NCBI GenBank assembly: GCA_030867875.1
Contig: JAOWCC010000577.1
Location: 82,999,740 to 83,063,739 of the forward strand
Source of the DNA: Actinernus sp. WN-2022
Lineage: Eukaryota > Cnidaria > Anthozoa > Actiniaria > Actinernidae
Length of the DNA stretch: 64,000 nucleotides
Direction: 5' to 3'
Positions 31,190-42,695 of this stretch are shown here, piece by piece (position 1 is the first letter of the stretch; each line of letters starts with the position of its first letter). Below the pieces are notes generated by a model. It searched no databases. It saw only the letters and a list, made by a program, of their open reading frames with translations, and was not told the origin of the DNA. A program made the translations under genes and the position numbers.

Positions 31190-31729
31190 TATCATCGTGT
31201 AATATACCTATATATGCTATGTGTCTAATTGGTATCTTAGTTGTGACGTTTACGTTGAGGTTCTTCAATCATACGCACTTGTCTAATCTGTGTGGTATTA
31301 ATACGTACTAAGATAACAGCATACGTCAATATCGTGAAGTAAAGAATATACGTTAGTACCATGGATGGATATACCGTATACTAATCATTCCTTTAATAGG
31401 TGTTAAAATACAATAAAATGTAATAGGACAGATATTAACCGAGTGTTCGAATAAATGTTAATGTATGCTTAGCCCTGATAATACCTTACAATTACACTCC
31501 TTTAATATGATTTATAAATACAACAAATGAACTATAGTAGTAAACAGAATGATGGTGTCTGGCCCTATTTCTATTTTCGTGTTAACAATTGTTGTATTTT
31601 TGTTGTTTTTTCATCTAATGGACCCCGAACGAAGTGAGGATAGTCCATTAGATGAAAAAGCAACAAAAATGCAACAATTGTTAACATGGAAATAGAAATC
31701 GGGCCAGAACCATCATTCTATATACTACT
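31190..31729. repeat. Right terminal inverted repeat with terminal palindrome
   Basis: Reverse-complementary to 8597-9137. The outer 194 bp (31536-31729) is palindromic with the same stem as the left end. Confidence 0.9.
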
Positions 31730-32462
31730 CTGAACAAATATCGGTGAGTATTGAATAAAAGTAAAGGGGCGAATTCTCTTACACCAATCAATGCGCCATC
31801 TCGAACAATCAGACAGGCCATAAAACGATCCGTGAATTAAATAATGGTCCTATGCAGTAATGTAATTTTATCTTGTGTCTTCTTAGCTCGATTTTAGCCA
31901 CTCTGTGGCACGCTGAGTCGCGTTTCTTTATTTTTCGGTTCGGTGGCAAACCCAATATTCTACAGCGGCGGGTCGCAAGATTTTCAAAAGAGAGTTCCAA
32001 AAAGGATTTTTTAAAGTGTGTGTTTGAAGTGCTAATTTTCTTTCGAAACATGTATATACGAAGTAGATGGTCATTTGTATTCTCAAAGAAAGGGTTTCCG
32101 ATCCCGTGAGCATTATGCGTCTTTGCTTTGAATTTGTTTTTACAACTGTCAAATGTCCGGTCTAAAACGTAAAAATGTACACGAAATTGATAGAAGTACT
32201 ACGAAAAATATTTTTTGCTCGATGGGTCAGATTATTTAAAGGTTTTAACCGGATTCGCCTTTTACTCGATATTGAGGATATAATTGTTTGTTCCTAATAA
32301 AATAGAGCGAGCGCGCAATGCCCATGGCATCGGACACACCTTCTTTAATTGAGAAATAGTATGACTTGCTTCACAAACAGCATAAATCGTATCGTGTAAA
32401 CTTTTTCAACTGAGTTCTCGAAACTGTATTAAATTGTTGTAATTTTTGTTTTTCCCCAATAG
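31730..32462. other. End of exon 1 and intron of the decayed zinc-binding gene
   Basis: 31730-31734 is the duplicated CTGAA, 31735-31743 the last nine bases of exon 1, and GTGAGT at 31744 the splice donor. The intron ends at CCCCAATAG (32462). 31730-31897 is repeated inverted at 8429-8596. Otherwise no features. Confidence 0.55.
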
Positions 32463-35400
32463 ACACAATTTCAATGGCTATTCAAAGTGTGCCAAGAGCT
32501 TTCAGCAGAACACGAAGCGCTGTATTCTGTTCCATGTGAATTTGAGCCGAAACCTGATAATTCCAAAGATCAAGAAAGCATGACAATTCACTGTGCTATA
32601 TGCGGCGTATATATCGTACCAGGTCCACAAAAACAGCGACTAAGCAACATAAGACGTCACCTCACCGTTCCATCGTCTCACAAGGCCTAAGTGGTTTCGG
32701 CAGGAAGTCGCGAAAATGTTCCATCTGAGAGTGTTGCGCACATGGAAATGGAAGAGGCGACAAAACTAGCCTTCCTAGCGAAATTTGCCCCCGGTGTTTT
32801 CAAAGAAAACGAAACTGCAGTCACTTGTTTGTACTGTACCGCCCCGAGCAATACCATCCTGCTGCACCCTACGCACGGTTCGTCCGAGAAAAATATCCGT
32901 AATCATGTACAGTCAAAGCAGCATGTCGCAGCAGCAAAGAGCGGTAAAAAACAAGGCACTCTTGATGCTCTCTTTGGTAAGGCAAAGTCGAATATTTCTA
33001 TGGCTAATTGACCCGTGAAAGAACCCTGCATGGGGTACTACCTTGACAGCGTAAAGTTGGGCAGCAAGCTATATAATCCAAAACTCTTGTTACACGATAG
33101 TCATGTGTCCTTGGACGATGGTAAAACTTTATGGTATGGAGAACTGCATTTCCAATCGGGGAGCATAAAAGGGACGTTTCGTCATACCAGTTGTAAGAAT
33201 TGTAAATAAGGAAACACTGAGAAACGGAATTTGCTCTGCCTGTGAAAGCATTCCCAGGATAAATTATTTTCGGTGTAAGTTTCAAAGAAGAAGTGAACAA
33301 GGCATCGATTGTAGCTCCGACAAAATTAATAATGCTTATCTGTCAAAAGATCAACTAATGGCTAAGCTTAGAGATGCGAAAGAACAGGTAGAATGCTTTA
33401 AATCTAAAGTATTCATGCTTGGCAGCGATCTGGCGCGCGCCAAGCATAAAGCGTCAACTCTCAGAGATGAAATCAAAGAATTTTCTAAAAGGGGCGACAT
33501 TAAGGCTATTAGCTATAACATAGCTAAAGTTGTTGATGAAAGAAAGTTAAAGGACAAAGCGGGATTGGTTGATATCCTTGGAACAATATCCAAAAACCTA
33601 AGAAAGAAAAAGGAAGGGAAACGTTACAGCAGCTCAACTAAAGACTTTTATGAAGTTTTATTGACAATGGGAGGTCCCCGTCTATGTGACTTTGTTTCTC
33701 AAAATCTAGACGGACCACATGTACACTCAGCATTGGTGTGGCGTAAGGAGCGGACAGTAACGTATGTGATGGGGGTCCATAAGCAGAACATTAAAACTAT
33801 CGCAGAGCTTTACAAAAATGCAAAGGAAAGTATGGCAATAAATACCGATGTTCCCTATGTTAAGGCTGAGTATGAGACCGCCATAGTTCCGCGCCCTGAT
33901 TATAAACCAGACACGGATGAAGTAATAGGATTTTGCGGGATAAAGGGTGCCGGCCATGTATGCGAAGAGAACGTTGTCGTGAAGGTGGGAGATGATGATT
34001 GTGCTTATGAACGTCTTGTAGAAGCGTTTCAGAGTTATCAGGTTGCAACACATGCAACAGTTATCATGATCAACCCGCTACATCGTAATCTCCGGAGAGT
34101 TATTCTGTTCCTCCAACCCAATTGCAACAGGTTTACTCATAATGAAGTTCTCCATCAATGGCTTCTTCTTGATACTTTGTGTCAGACCATTTTAGATCCT
34201 GTGCTTGGACCTGGAATAGGCCATGCTTCGGACGGTGATTCGCGTCGAAGAAAGTTAATGCTGAACAGGCGATGTTTTCCGCAGCTGACTGCTACCGCCC
34301 TGTACCAGTAGATCTTGGGTTCATTATGAGTGCAAAGTTGGAGATTTCTGAAGCGGGCAAGAGAATCATGAGAGATCGATCTGTACGACCAGGATTATGT
34401 ACACAACGATAAAAAGATCATCAACCCCCTTGACCATCCTACGCGTGTCTTGCGACTCGGAAGGTATGCAGCCCATATGAACCACTTACGTCTAGTGATG
34501 GCTACATTTCCACCGTGCGTTCATGGGTTGCATGCCGATGATGTAGCGCGAAAAGACCGTCAGAAATGGGAGGTCGTGCAGCGGCTCAAATTCCAATCTG
34601 TACAGAAATGCCTCCTTGACATAGCAAATGGAAGTAATGGAACACCCAAGGATGTTTCTGTGTATGGTACGTGGTCATTTATTTAAGTCTCCTGGCATTA
34701 TACGGAGATATTTGTCAGCCTACACGCCTCTCTTCGCGACAGAGTCAAGTATGCTGCCTTCGTTTCGATATGTTTCGCTTTGTGGCGAAATTGGGTAATA
34801 ATCACTGATGGCTTGACTCTAAAATCGAACTTCCTAACAAGGGAATGCTTCCAAGATGTCTTGCTATCGTGCCACTATGTCGTGATTCTGATTTCCCACT
34901 TCCGCGATGAATATCCCCAGCTGGAATGCCCCTTGGATATAACTGGGACAGATTGCTGCGAGAGGTACTTTTCTGAAAATGGCAGCTTCGTTAAGAACAG
35001 GCACAACTACACCTTCCTTGACATGCACACCAGTCTTGGCCACATGAACAGGCTGCAGGAAATCAAGACGAGCAACCCAGATATCAAGTTTCCGAAGCGC
35101 AAGCATAATAATGACTTTATCTGGGACAAGCAGTTTGAGAAGCCTGAACGGAAACGCGTGTGCAACCTGAACGATTACCCATCTGCCGATCAGGTTGTGT
35201 GTGCATGGCAGGAAGGTGTAGATATGGCAAAACAGCTGGCACGGAGACTTGGCATGGACCCTGATGAAGAAGAAAGCAATGAAGACAAGTGGTTTCATAA
35301 GCCAATGGAGCATGTTGACTTCAAGGAATCATTGACAGAAATGCTCACTGAAGAAGAAGAAGAGAGTCTAAGAAGGGAGGTATACCTTGTCGAAGTGGAA

Positions 35401-35781
35401 GAACGTGGCAGCGACAATGAGGACACAGCTACACCCGATGACTGCAACCATTATTCAGATGCATGTGATGTTAGCGAGGGTATTAGACACATTGTAAATC
35501 CTCTTCTTGATAACGTAAGCGGACAAAAAGAGAAATACAGTCCCACCATAACCATTCCCGGAGTAGGCAGACGCTACAAGAGCACAGTCATTGCTGAGCT
35601 GAGAAACAACCCTGAACTTTCCACAGATCGCCTCAAGATAGTAAGGACTGCTGCTGCTTCACCACAAGAGCAGTCAAATGGAGACGGTACAGGCCATTCT
35701 CTCCGTTTGTTTGATGACTGCGCTTTCCATGACGGCACATCAGCATTCGTCTTAGAGAGAGTTCAAAGATTGCGGAACTGA
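32463..35781 (+). pseudogene. Exon 2 onward of a decayed zinc-finger, RNase-H-like gene
   Basis: In phase with exon 1 and downstream of an acceptor at 32461-32462. A CAICGVY...RRHL finger and a CLYCTAPSN...NHVQSKQH finger, then a segment with ESIPRINYFRCKFQR, a coiled-coil-like helix (33358 onward, KLRDAKEQVECFK), and a domain with FCGIKGAG, HASDGDSRRRK and, further on, TGTDCCERYFSEN. The order of acidic residues (D...D...E) resembles RNase-H-like transposases, but I do not recognise the family. Stops at 32688-32690 and 33009-33011 and frameshifts near 33210, 34310 and 34690-34780 break it. The last frame (34780-35781) is long and acidic at the end. Known-family assignment is not certain. Confidence 0.5.
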
Positions 35782-35826
35782 AAAGGGCACCAGAGGCTAT
35801 GTCGAATATGTTCGTCCGGTAAATCT

Positions 35827-36476
35827 CAGTCGTTGCCGTTAATGTTGTCCTAGACATATCCACATATTGATTTATAGCCTTTGTTCAGTTCGCACCTTTT
35901 ACATAAAGAACGGTAATCAGCCGTGAACGCACCCTTTGTATTTGGTCACAAAGAGCCACGGTGGTCTAATGGTTAACGCTCTTGCTTACCAGTTCAAAGC
36001 CCCGAGTTCGAGTCTCAGTATCGGCATCGCATTTTTTTTTTTTCTTGTTTTTCCCCCCTTGTCTTTTTGTTTTATTTACATATGTTTCTTTTTGCAGTTT
36101 ATTTTTTGATATTGGATAAGAACGGACGATGTAGCTAAAATAATACTGTCAACATGAAACAGTCTCAAATTTTCCCAGACTTTCGAAGTAGATAATTATA
36201 CCAGCACTGACTGAGTACGCCCAAATTACGCTATTTTCGTTTAGAACGGTATAGTGATTCTGTTGATGGTTGTGGGTTTGAATAAGCGTACTTTGTTTTT
36301 CTTACACTGTGCCGGGTTTACATATATATATACCAGAAACAGTTTTGAAAATACTAGATACCCACTGATTCAAAGTATTATATCTTTGTTTAGAAGTTGG
36401 AAGCGATTTTAGCAAGTGTTATGCATTTCATTCGTACTGATTTTCTGAACTTAGGCAGACTGAGCGCGCGACCTCA
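35827..36476 (+). repeat. Right copy of the ~650 bp direct repeat
   Basis: Same as 5826-6474. It starts about 46 bp past the end of the decayed gene and its right end cuts into the ISL2EU transposase (36478). Confidence 0.8.
35953..36028 (+). repeat. tRNA-like segment, second copy
   Basis: Box A TGGTCTAATGGTTA and box B GAGTTCGAGTCTC. The TPsiC-like arm pairs four of five bases, the acceptor stem poorly. It is probably a SINE-type head. Confidence 0.65.
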
Positions 36477-36477
36477 T

Positions 36478-37204
36478 CAGATCATATTTTACATGCCTCC
36501 TGTTGTCAAGTCATTTTACCCCAACCTTGTTTCAATCATTGACTGTACTGAAATACAAATGGAGTCTCCTTCCAGTCTGGACACAATATCTCTGTGTTAT
36601 TCCAGTTACAAATCAAGAACTACCATGAAGGCCTTGTTGGGTTTCACCCCAAATGGAGTAGTTTCCTTTTGCAGTGAGTTGTACTGTGGATCAATTAGTG
36701 ATCCAGAGATTGTTAAGAAATCTGGCTTCCTTTCCCATTTGAACAGAGGGGATCTGGTGATGGCCGACAAAGGGTTCACTATCCAGGATGAACTTGCTTT
36801 CTCCTTTGCCAAATTATAAATTTTAACAAAATGCAGGTTATTTGTTTGTGTAATATTATGTATAAGTAGATAGTCGATGAATGTTTGTTTTAGTGTATGT
36901 TTTGAATATTGTATTTAAAATGTTTTAATAAAAATAAATAAAATAAAAAAAACTTGCTTCAGTGGGTGCTAAGCTAGTGATGCCTCACTTCTTGAAAGGA
37001 AAGAAGCAGTTCACTAAGCAACAGTCAGACCACAACAAAAAGATTGCAAGCCTGAGGATACACGTAGAACGTTACATGGAGAGACTTAAAAACTGGCATT
37101 TTTTTGACCGCCCAATTCCTATTTCAATGTCTGAAATAGCTTCAGATGCCTGGATAGTAGTGGCTTGTTTTTCAAATTTCCTTCCCCCTCTGCTTAATAG
37201 TTAG
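36478..37204 (+). pseudogene. ISL2EU-type DDE transposase, 5'-truncated and interrupted
   Basis: The DDE_Tnp_4 type core: IIDCTEI (D codon at 36541), MADKGF (D codon at 36766) and, after an insert, HVERYMERL (E codon at 37067). SNYKS-like YSSYKSRTT and GVVSF/DPEIVKKSGF also fit. The N-terminal part is lost at the boundary with the direct repeat (36476). A 151 bp insertion at 36800-36950, flanked by AACTTGCTT, interrupts the frame, which otherwise continues in phase. Convergent with the SWIM/YqaJ gene, the arrangement typical of ISL2EU elements. Confidence 0.8.
36800..36950 (+). mobile_element. Short A-tailed retroinsertion
   Basis: 151 bp ending in an A-rich tail (AATAAATAAAATAAAAAA-like) with 9 bp target duplications AACTTGCTT at 36791-36799 and 36951-36959. 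It resembles the 3' end of a LINE or another A-tailed transcript copied at the site. It splits the transposase frame. Confidence 0.85.
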
Positions 37205-37333
37205 TGTTCAGATGCAATATTGTTTGTTTGTAATACATTGTTTATTTCAATATATATTTTATTTAAAGTTACATAATAATAATAATAATAATAATTTGCA
37301 TGTATGCCTTAGTTGCTTGTAGCGTTTATTACT

Positions 37334-39035
37334 TTAACCTCGAATTGGAAAAGGGATGTCCTTGTTCCACCTTGTTGCACCATGCAGAATCCTTGGATAT
37401 ACTAACTCTGGGAAAATACTATAAAAGTAAAATTGCTTAAGCTTTGGCAATGTTTCCCCCAAAAAAGCTGAGTCAAAAGCAACACTTTCAGTGTGCATTT
37501 GATTTCCATCCGAAACAATAAAATGACAAACAGTACGTTTACTGCAATACAACTGTTGCTGAATCTGATAAAAATACTGATGATTCTTGTTTATGACAAG
37601 TTCTGTTCCAACCCTTTTGTAGATCCCCTTTCTGCACATTGCATCATCAAGAGTTTCATCATCCTTCACAGTAATTTTTTTTACTTCCACAAGATTCCCT
37701 TCCTCAGTTATCCCATCTGGTGACGCTCCAAGATAAGGTTCACTTTCAGATAGTAGAAAACCAGATTTCTCTACAGTGTGTCCAGTCTCAATTTCAAATT
37801 GATGGATTATTTTGGGTTCCAATTCAATTCCTTCCTTCATGGCCTGTGTTTGTACTGGTGCATTGTAGAGTAAAACTTCAGAGATGGCTTTTGTTGGACT
37901 AGTAGTTGGCTTCAGTACACACCTCTTACACTTAGATGCAGTTATCCTGGGCTGTCGTATATCATACCAGGCTCTCGATTCATGCACATCCTCTGCAGAC
38001 TTGTACAGTCTCTCCTTTGCTCTGAGTGCCTTATTGGAAATGTCATTTAGAGAAAGAGGGCCATATTCAGCATTCATGGAATGTAAAGTGTCTTCTCTCT
38101 TTTTCCCCCAGACATGTTTTGCAAATTTAACAGCATTTATTGGAGTTGGTTCACTGAGTCGTTTCTTTGGTACACCCCACACACATGGTTTTGAGGTACA
38201 GGGTAGCTCATTAGTATTTCTACTATTCATGCTATCAGCCTTTCCACTCATGTCTTCTATGGCACACAATGTTGCAGCCAAATGGTTGCATCGTCCATCC
38301 ACTCCTGCTGGGCATGGGCAGTATGCCTTGTGAATATGAGAGTTCGCCTTGATAATCATTTTCAAACAGTAAACTGTGCCAGACTTACTGTAGGAAGGCA
38401 TAACTTGGCTTTTCACACAATGCAGATTGTTCTCACTGCAGCTGAAAACACCTAACACTTTCCCTGATTTGAAGAAGTTATAACCTTTTACTATGGGTTT
38501 CTCAACAGAAAGTTGTTTCTTCAGCTCCACTTCCTCTATTAAATACTTCCAAATCTGTGGATATCCTATTTTTGGACAGTCTGAAACTCCAACACGATAG
38601 CCATCTGTAGGAAAGGATTCGTCTGTCAAGGGGTTCACTTCCTCGTCGACACCGAGGTTCAGTCGCTTTCTCTGCAAGTTTCTTCCACCATCAGGGTCGA
38701 TAACATGACTGGCAAGACCGTTGTTTATATAATCATTGACCCTGGAAATTAACAGAAAAATTATGACGATATTTAAGCAAACCAGTCCTGAATAAAGCAT
38801 GCACAATTTAATATACTGTAAAACAGATACTCCAGATCACAAACCTTTGAATCAGAGCTCCACGTTTTCCGGATACTTTCGCCCCTCTGCATGCAAGCCA
38901 TCGCTTTAAAATCACAATCGTACACTGCTCAGGTGGTTTTAAAAGTACAGCGCCTGGAATATCAATTTCTTCTAGTTGAACTTCATCGTTTTTGCTTCGT
39001 GGTTCTGACAATATTTCACTCAGCTCAGACGCCAT
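37334..39035 (-). CDS. ISL2EU accessory protein: SAP, SWIM and YqaJ nuclease
   Basis: Two exons. Exon 1 (39035-38845) carries a SAP-like helix pair ([23 protein letters not shown]) for DNA binding. A GT-AG intron (38844-38743) with an ATTTCCAG acceptor joins in phase to exon 2 (38742-37334). Exon 2 shows a SWIM zinc finger ([13 protein letters not shown]) near residue 165 and a YqaJ-type nuclease core: [11 protein letters not shown] and LVEVKK with the acidic/lysine residues expected. The gene appears intact; a frame extending 5' of the acceptor is intronic. It accompanies the DDE transposase in this class. The exact cleavage role is not known. Confidence 0.85.
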
Positions 39036-41509
39036 CTTGTAATGTTCGTCCTACAAAACAGTCCCAGAATACATTGTGCGGCTTAACTCGTCCCAATCCC
39101 CTGCGCAAATCGAAGTAGCTAATATCACAACTACTACTCACCGCCACTTTGGGGAATATTTGTTAATTATTAAAATTTAAAACCAATGTCTACACTATTT
39201 TTAACAGTGTTTCCACTAGTTTCGAGTTAGTTAAAACCTAGGTAAAACACTGGAAACCTATTTGAAATGCCGATTTAATTTAATTTACAACGCTTTGAAA
39301 TAGCTAGCTAGGTATTGTATAATAATTATTTTTAGTGGTGTTTTAATTCAGTTTATAGTTTTAAGCTACATGTAGTTAACACTTGGTTACAGCACTGTTG
39401 AAACCTATTTTGAATGCCTATTTAAAACATATTTTTATACTATTTTTACACTATTTTTATTCTAAAATAGCTTTAAAATATGTGTTGTAATATAGTTTTA
39501 GTGGTACAATGCACTTTGAAAATCATTTTGTTGATTGGTTTCTTAGCAGTCACATTATATCATTCGACGTCGCTAAGCTTACGATGATTGATAGATAAAA
39601 CTTGTACAACAATTATCAAGTTAACAGTAAAGGTAATATGGCATTAATTTAAACTTCGCGAGTTTCCGTTTGATTTGAATATTTAAAAAAGATTCCAACA
39701 GGTTTTAGAGGGAACGAGAAAACCTCGGACCGCTTACAGTGAACTACTATCTTCCTGTCCTTTTTCGAGACCGGCCGGCGGACTCTGGACTCAGAAGTTG
39801 TGAAGAACGTAAAGCGCTCGTTTTGAATTCAAAGCAGCGGTGGTTTGAAAAGTAAACTTCCAAACTGACAGACTGAACAACATAGAAAGTGCTAACGCAT
39901 CGTAAATGTATGTGAAACCCTTAGTTTGAAAATGAGACGTTTCTCAAGTTTTTGTGTTCTGTGGAGAATCTGATTTTAAACTGTTTTACGGTACGACTTG
40001 ACATAATCGTGAGATATTTTTATTTAAACCATGCATGCAACCCCTCTGCCTTGAAAGTAAAGCTCGCCGCCGGCGTCTTAACACTTGAGAGTTGAACAGA
40101 AGTAGCCGAGACTCTTTTGTCAATATCTTGACTTCTAAAATACTGAAAAGCTGGAATGATGTCTCATTTGAAAGTTGAAAGTCTGGATAATCTGCTTTTA
40201 AACTGTTTTATGATCGTAAGCTATTTTTATTTAAACCAAACACATCTGGCTTGATAAAGTAGCGTCACGGCGGCCATGTTGGATGAACAATAACAAAGGA
40301 TTCATCATCAGTGTTTTTGTTCCTTCCTCCAACATGGCTGCCGCGCTTTGTCTTTTGTCGCTGTCAACAGTGGTTAGCATACAATTATCAACTTTTAGCC
40401 ACACAGAACAAGACTAGCTTTTACAGAAACTAGTGATCCATTGATGATCGAGAGAGTATCTACTCCATATGTTTTATTTTTCAACTGAAAACAACATAGA
40501 AAACAGTCTGTGCTTATGATGTCGGTAATAAGCAGTTTGCGATAACTTATAATGTTAGCGCAGGGATCTGTTTAGCGCGAGCGAATGGTCTAACAAAGTG
40601 TCCAAGTATTCGTCGATTTTGGCCTCAGTTTGGATATTCGCAAAAAAGAAAATGTTTGCTATTTCTGCTTGAAACATTTTCCAACACAGACCGAGAAAAA
40701 GCCACCCAAAACTTCGCTTCAGTCAAATCTTGCTCATAATGAGCGAATGTATGGAATATTTCACTTTTTATATTTGTCAATCCCCGACTACTGCCGCTCC
40801 TAATTTAAGCGTTGTAAAATAAATAATTTGCTTAATTCTCTCTACGTTAGCGGCTATTCTAGTAATTTCACAGCAGGTATTTGTTGTGTAAAATTCAAAT
40901 GTGATAGGTTTTCCCTAAAAGAAAAACATTTGAAGGCTACAATCAGCTACATATTAAGAACTTAAATCTTGTAATGGGCGTGAATAGTTTGCAAAAGTAC
41001 CAAATTCATAGTCTCTCTGTTGATTTTAAATTAGTTAGGCTGAATAATACTATTTTGTGAATTCAGTTGGACGTTTGCGAAACGAGCCGATGAAAACTGT
41101 GCTAGTCGTGAAAACTGTGCTTTGTCGTGATTTGAGTTGGCCGTGAAGTGGGTGTCGAAAAATGAGTTTCATCTTGTAGTTAATTTTACTGTATAATCCC
41201 AACCTTCTAGTTAATACCAGATAAACTTCCAATAATAAAAGTTCTACTAAATGTATAGTTATCCTTTCTGAAGTTGTGAGCTCTTCGATACTTGCTATGG
41301 TCATTCCTTTCCATGTACAAAATTGGGACAATCACGGCTCTAGGGATTATGGCCCATACCATTTTTATTTGAACATATTTCCGAAACGTTTATGCTATCT
41401 TAAGTTTACAAAGTTAGTTTTGAAAGTGTTAATAGTTGTGGCCTATACAACCTCTTTAGGTGAAATTTAATATTTAAAGCAATATTTATAGAAAGCTGGA
41501 ATGCGAAAC
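39036..41509. other. Long non-coding stretch
   Basis: Nothing convincing is coded. About 39940-40040 and 40145-40245 are diverged copies of one ~200 bp segment (with TTTTAAACTGTTTTA). Around 40270-40335 GGCCATGTTGGATGAACAAT and GTTCCTTCCTCCAACATGGC form an inverted pair. The ORFs are short and non-homologous. Confidence 0.4.
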
Positions 41510-41930
41510 ATAGGTGCGTGGCCTTTCATCGCATGTTTGTATGCAGGCACAGGAATCGTTCCTTGTTGATGTCAATTAGACCCTGAACAATTTTATACAT
41601 CATTCGAGTCAAGTCTCAGCCCTACGCTGCATTAGGTTGGGCCAATTCAGCTGATTGAGCATAGCTGTTACACTCACTTCGTGACTGTATTCTCCGCATG
41701 TCAAACGCTGAACCTTCTCTAACTTTTGGATGTTATCAGCAGTGTTTTGGGGTCCCAAACAGATGAGACGTACTGCATGGAAGGTCTCAAGCGAGCTTTA
41801 CAGGCTTTGCCCCTGATGTCGGCCGAGCAGTTCGAAAGATTTCTCTACAGCATCCTCAGTAATCTTCCGTTTGCCTACATAGCTATATTATCAATATGAC
41901 AGTTCCATTTAAGGTTATGAGCAAAATCAA
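41510..41930 (-). pseudogene. LINE reverse transcriptase C-terminal fragment
   Basis: Translating the minus strand gives, with stops, a pattern typical of CR1/Jockey-type LINEs: WNCHIDNI, ANGRLLRMLWRNLSNC, RPSMQYVSSVWDP and MMYKIVQGLIDI. The frame is interrupted several times and no other LINE motif is nearby. Confidence 0.65.
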
Positions 41931-42219
41931 TCGCAAGGTATGGATATGATACGACTAAGCTTAAGCTGTAATTTCCAAGGTTCTAATTGTATAGAACAGC
42001 CTTCCTCAGCACACAGTTTGAAATCCTGTTATGTTTTGACAGGTGTTTTCTGAGTGGATGAAACGCTTTTCGCATGAAAAGTGTATCAATTATCATTAGC
42101 TTATGGAAATTTTGAAGTGGGTTTTCGCATGAATGATTCCATAACAAAATCAGTATATATGCAATAGTAGGGAAACCCACGATGGGTGTTCCAGGTTCAA
42201 TATCCTCTTAGTACCAATA

Positions 42220-42480
42220 GAGCAGTTTTCAGTTGAGTGTAGTAAAACCAAACGCAAATTACCCACAGCCAGCCAATCATAAGAGCGAGTAATCACAAGT
42301 AACTCATAAATGGCTTCACTGTGAACCAATGAGAAACCAAAGCAAAACCAAAACCTATTTGCGTTTGGTTTTACTTTGGATTCTGATTGGTTGGTTTACT
42401 TTCTCAGCCAAAAGGAGAGCTTGGTAAACGCAAAACCAAAACACTTCCGACACACAATTGAAATCCGCTCTAAAGGCTAA
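42220..42480. mobile_element. MITE, TA-flanked, ~260 bp
   Basis: TA precedes GAGCAGTTTTCAGTTGAGTGT and follows ACACACAATTGAAATCCGCTC, whose complement matches the left end at most positions. Internal inverted AGTAAAACCAAACGC/GCGTTTGGTTTTACT. I recall this end sequence from cnidarian MITEs. Confidence 0.85.
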
Positions 42481-42695
42481 CTGTATTAATTCTGAGAAGT
42501 ATAAAAATGAACAAAATTACAACAGCGTCACACACGAATGAAATAATAAGGCGACATAATCCTTTACATCAGCAGACCTTTCCAAACACCAGCTGGTCGC
42601 ATCGGCTTTTTCAAACGGCTTCCCAAAATCTATTACAACTTCGACGACTGTACAAGCTAAACGGTTATTCCAAATATGTCAAATTAATGCACCCA
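42481..42695 (+). other. Short flank of the CCCAGGC element
   Basis: An open frame (from 42507) enters the element at 42696. It has no recognised homology; it may be a remnant of the sequence the element entered. Confidence 0.25.

Larger units (their letters stand above)
8324..31729. mobile_element. Polinton/Maverick DNA transposon (endogenous virus-like), inactive
   Basis: A 23.4 kb element with AGTAGTATATAG...CTATATACTACT ends, ~540 bp terminal inverted repeats, and genes for family B polymerase, retroviral-type integrase, packaging ATPase, major capsid and a penton-like protein. The termini AG...CT fit Polintons. CTGAA at 8319-8323 and 31730-31734 is a 5 bp target duplication (5-6 bp is usual). 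About 8.2 kb of the length is later insertions (10320-16997 and 18285-19848). Several genes are frameshifted and the polymerase has a stop and a deletion, so this copy cannot move by itself. A second Polinton starts at 63718. Confidence 0.93.
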
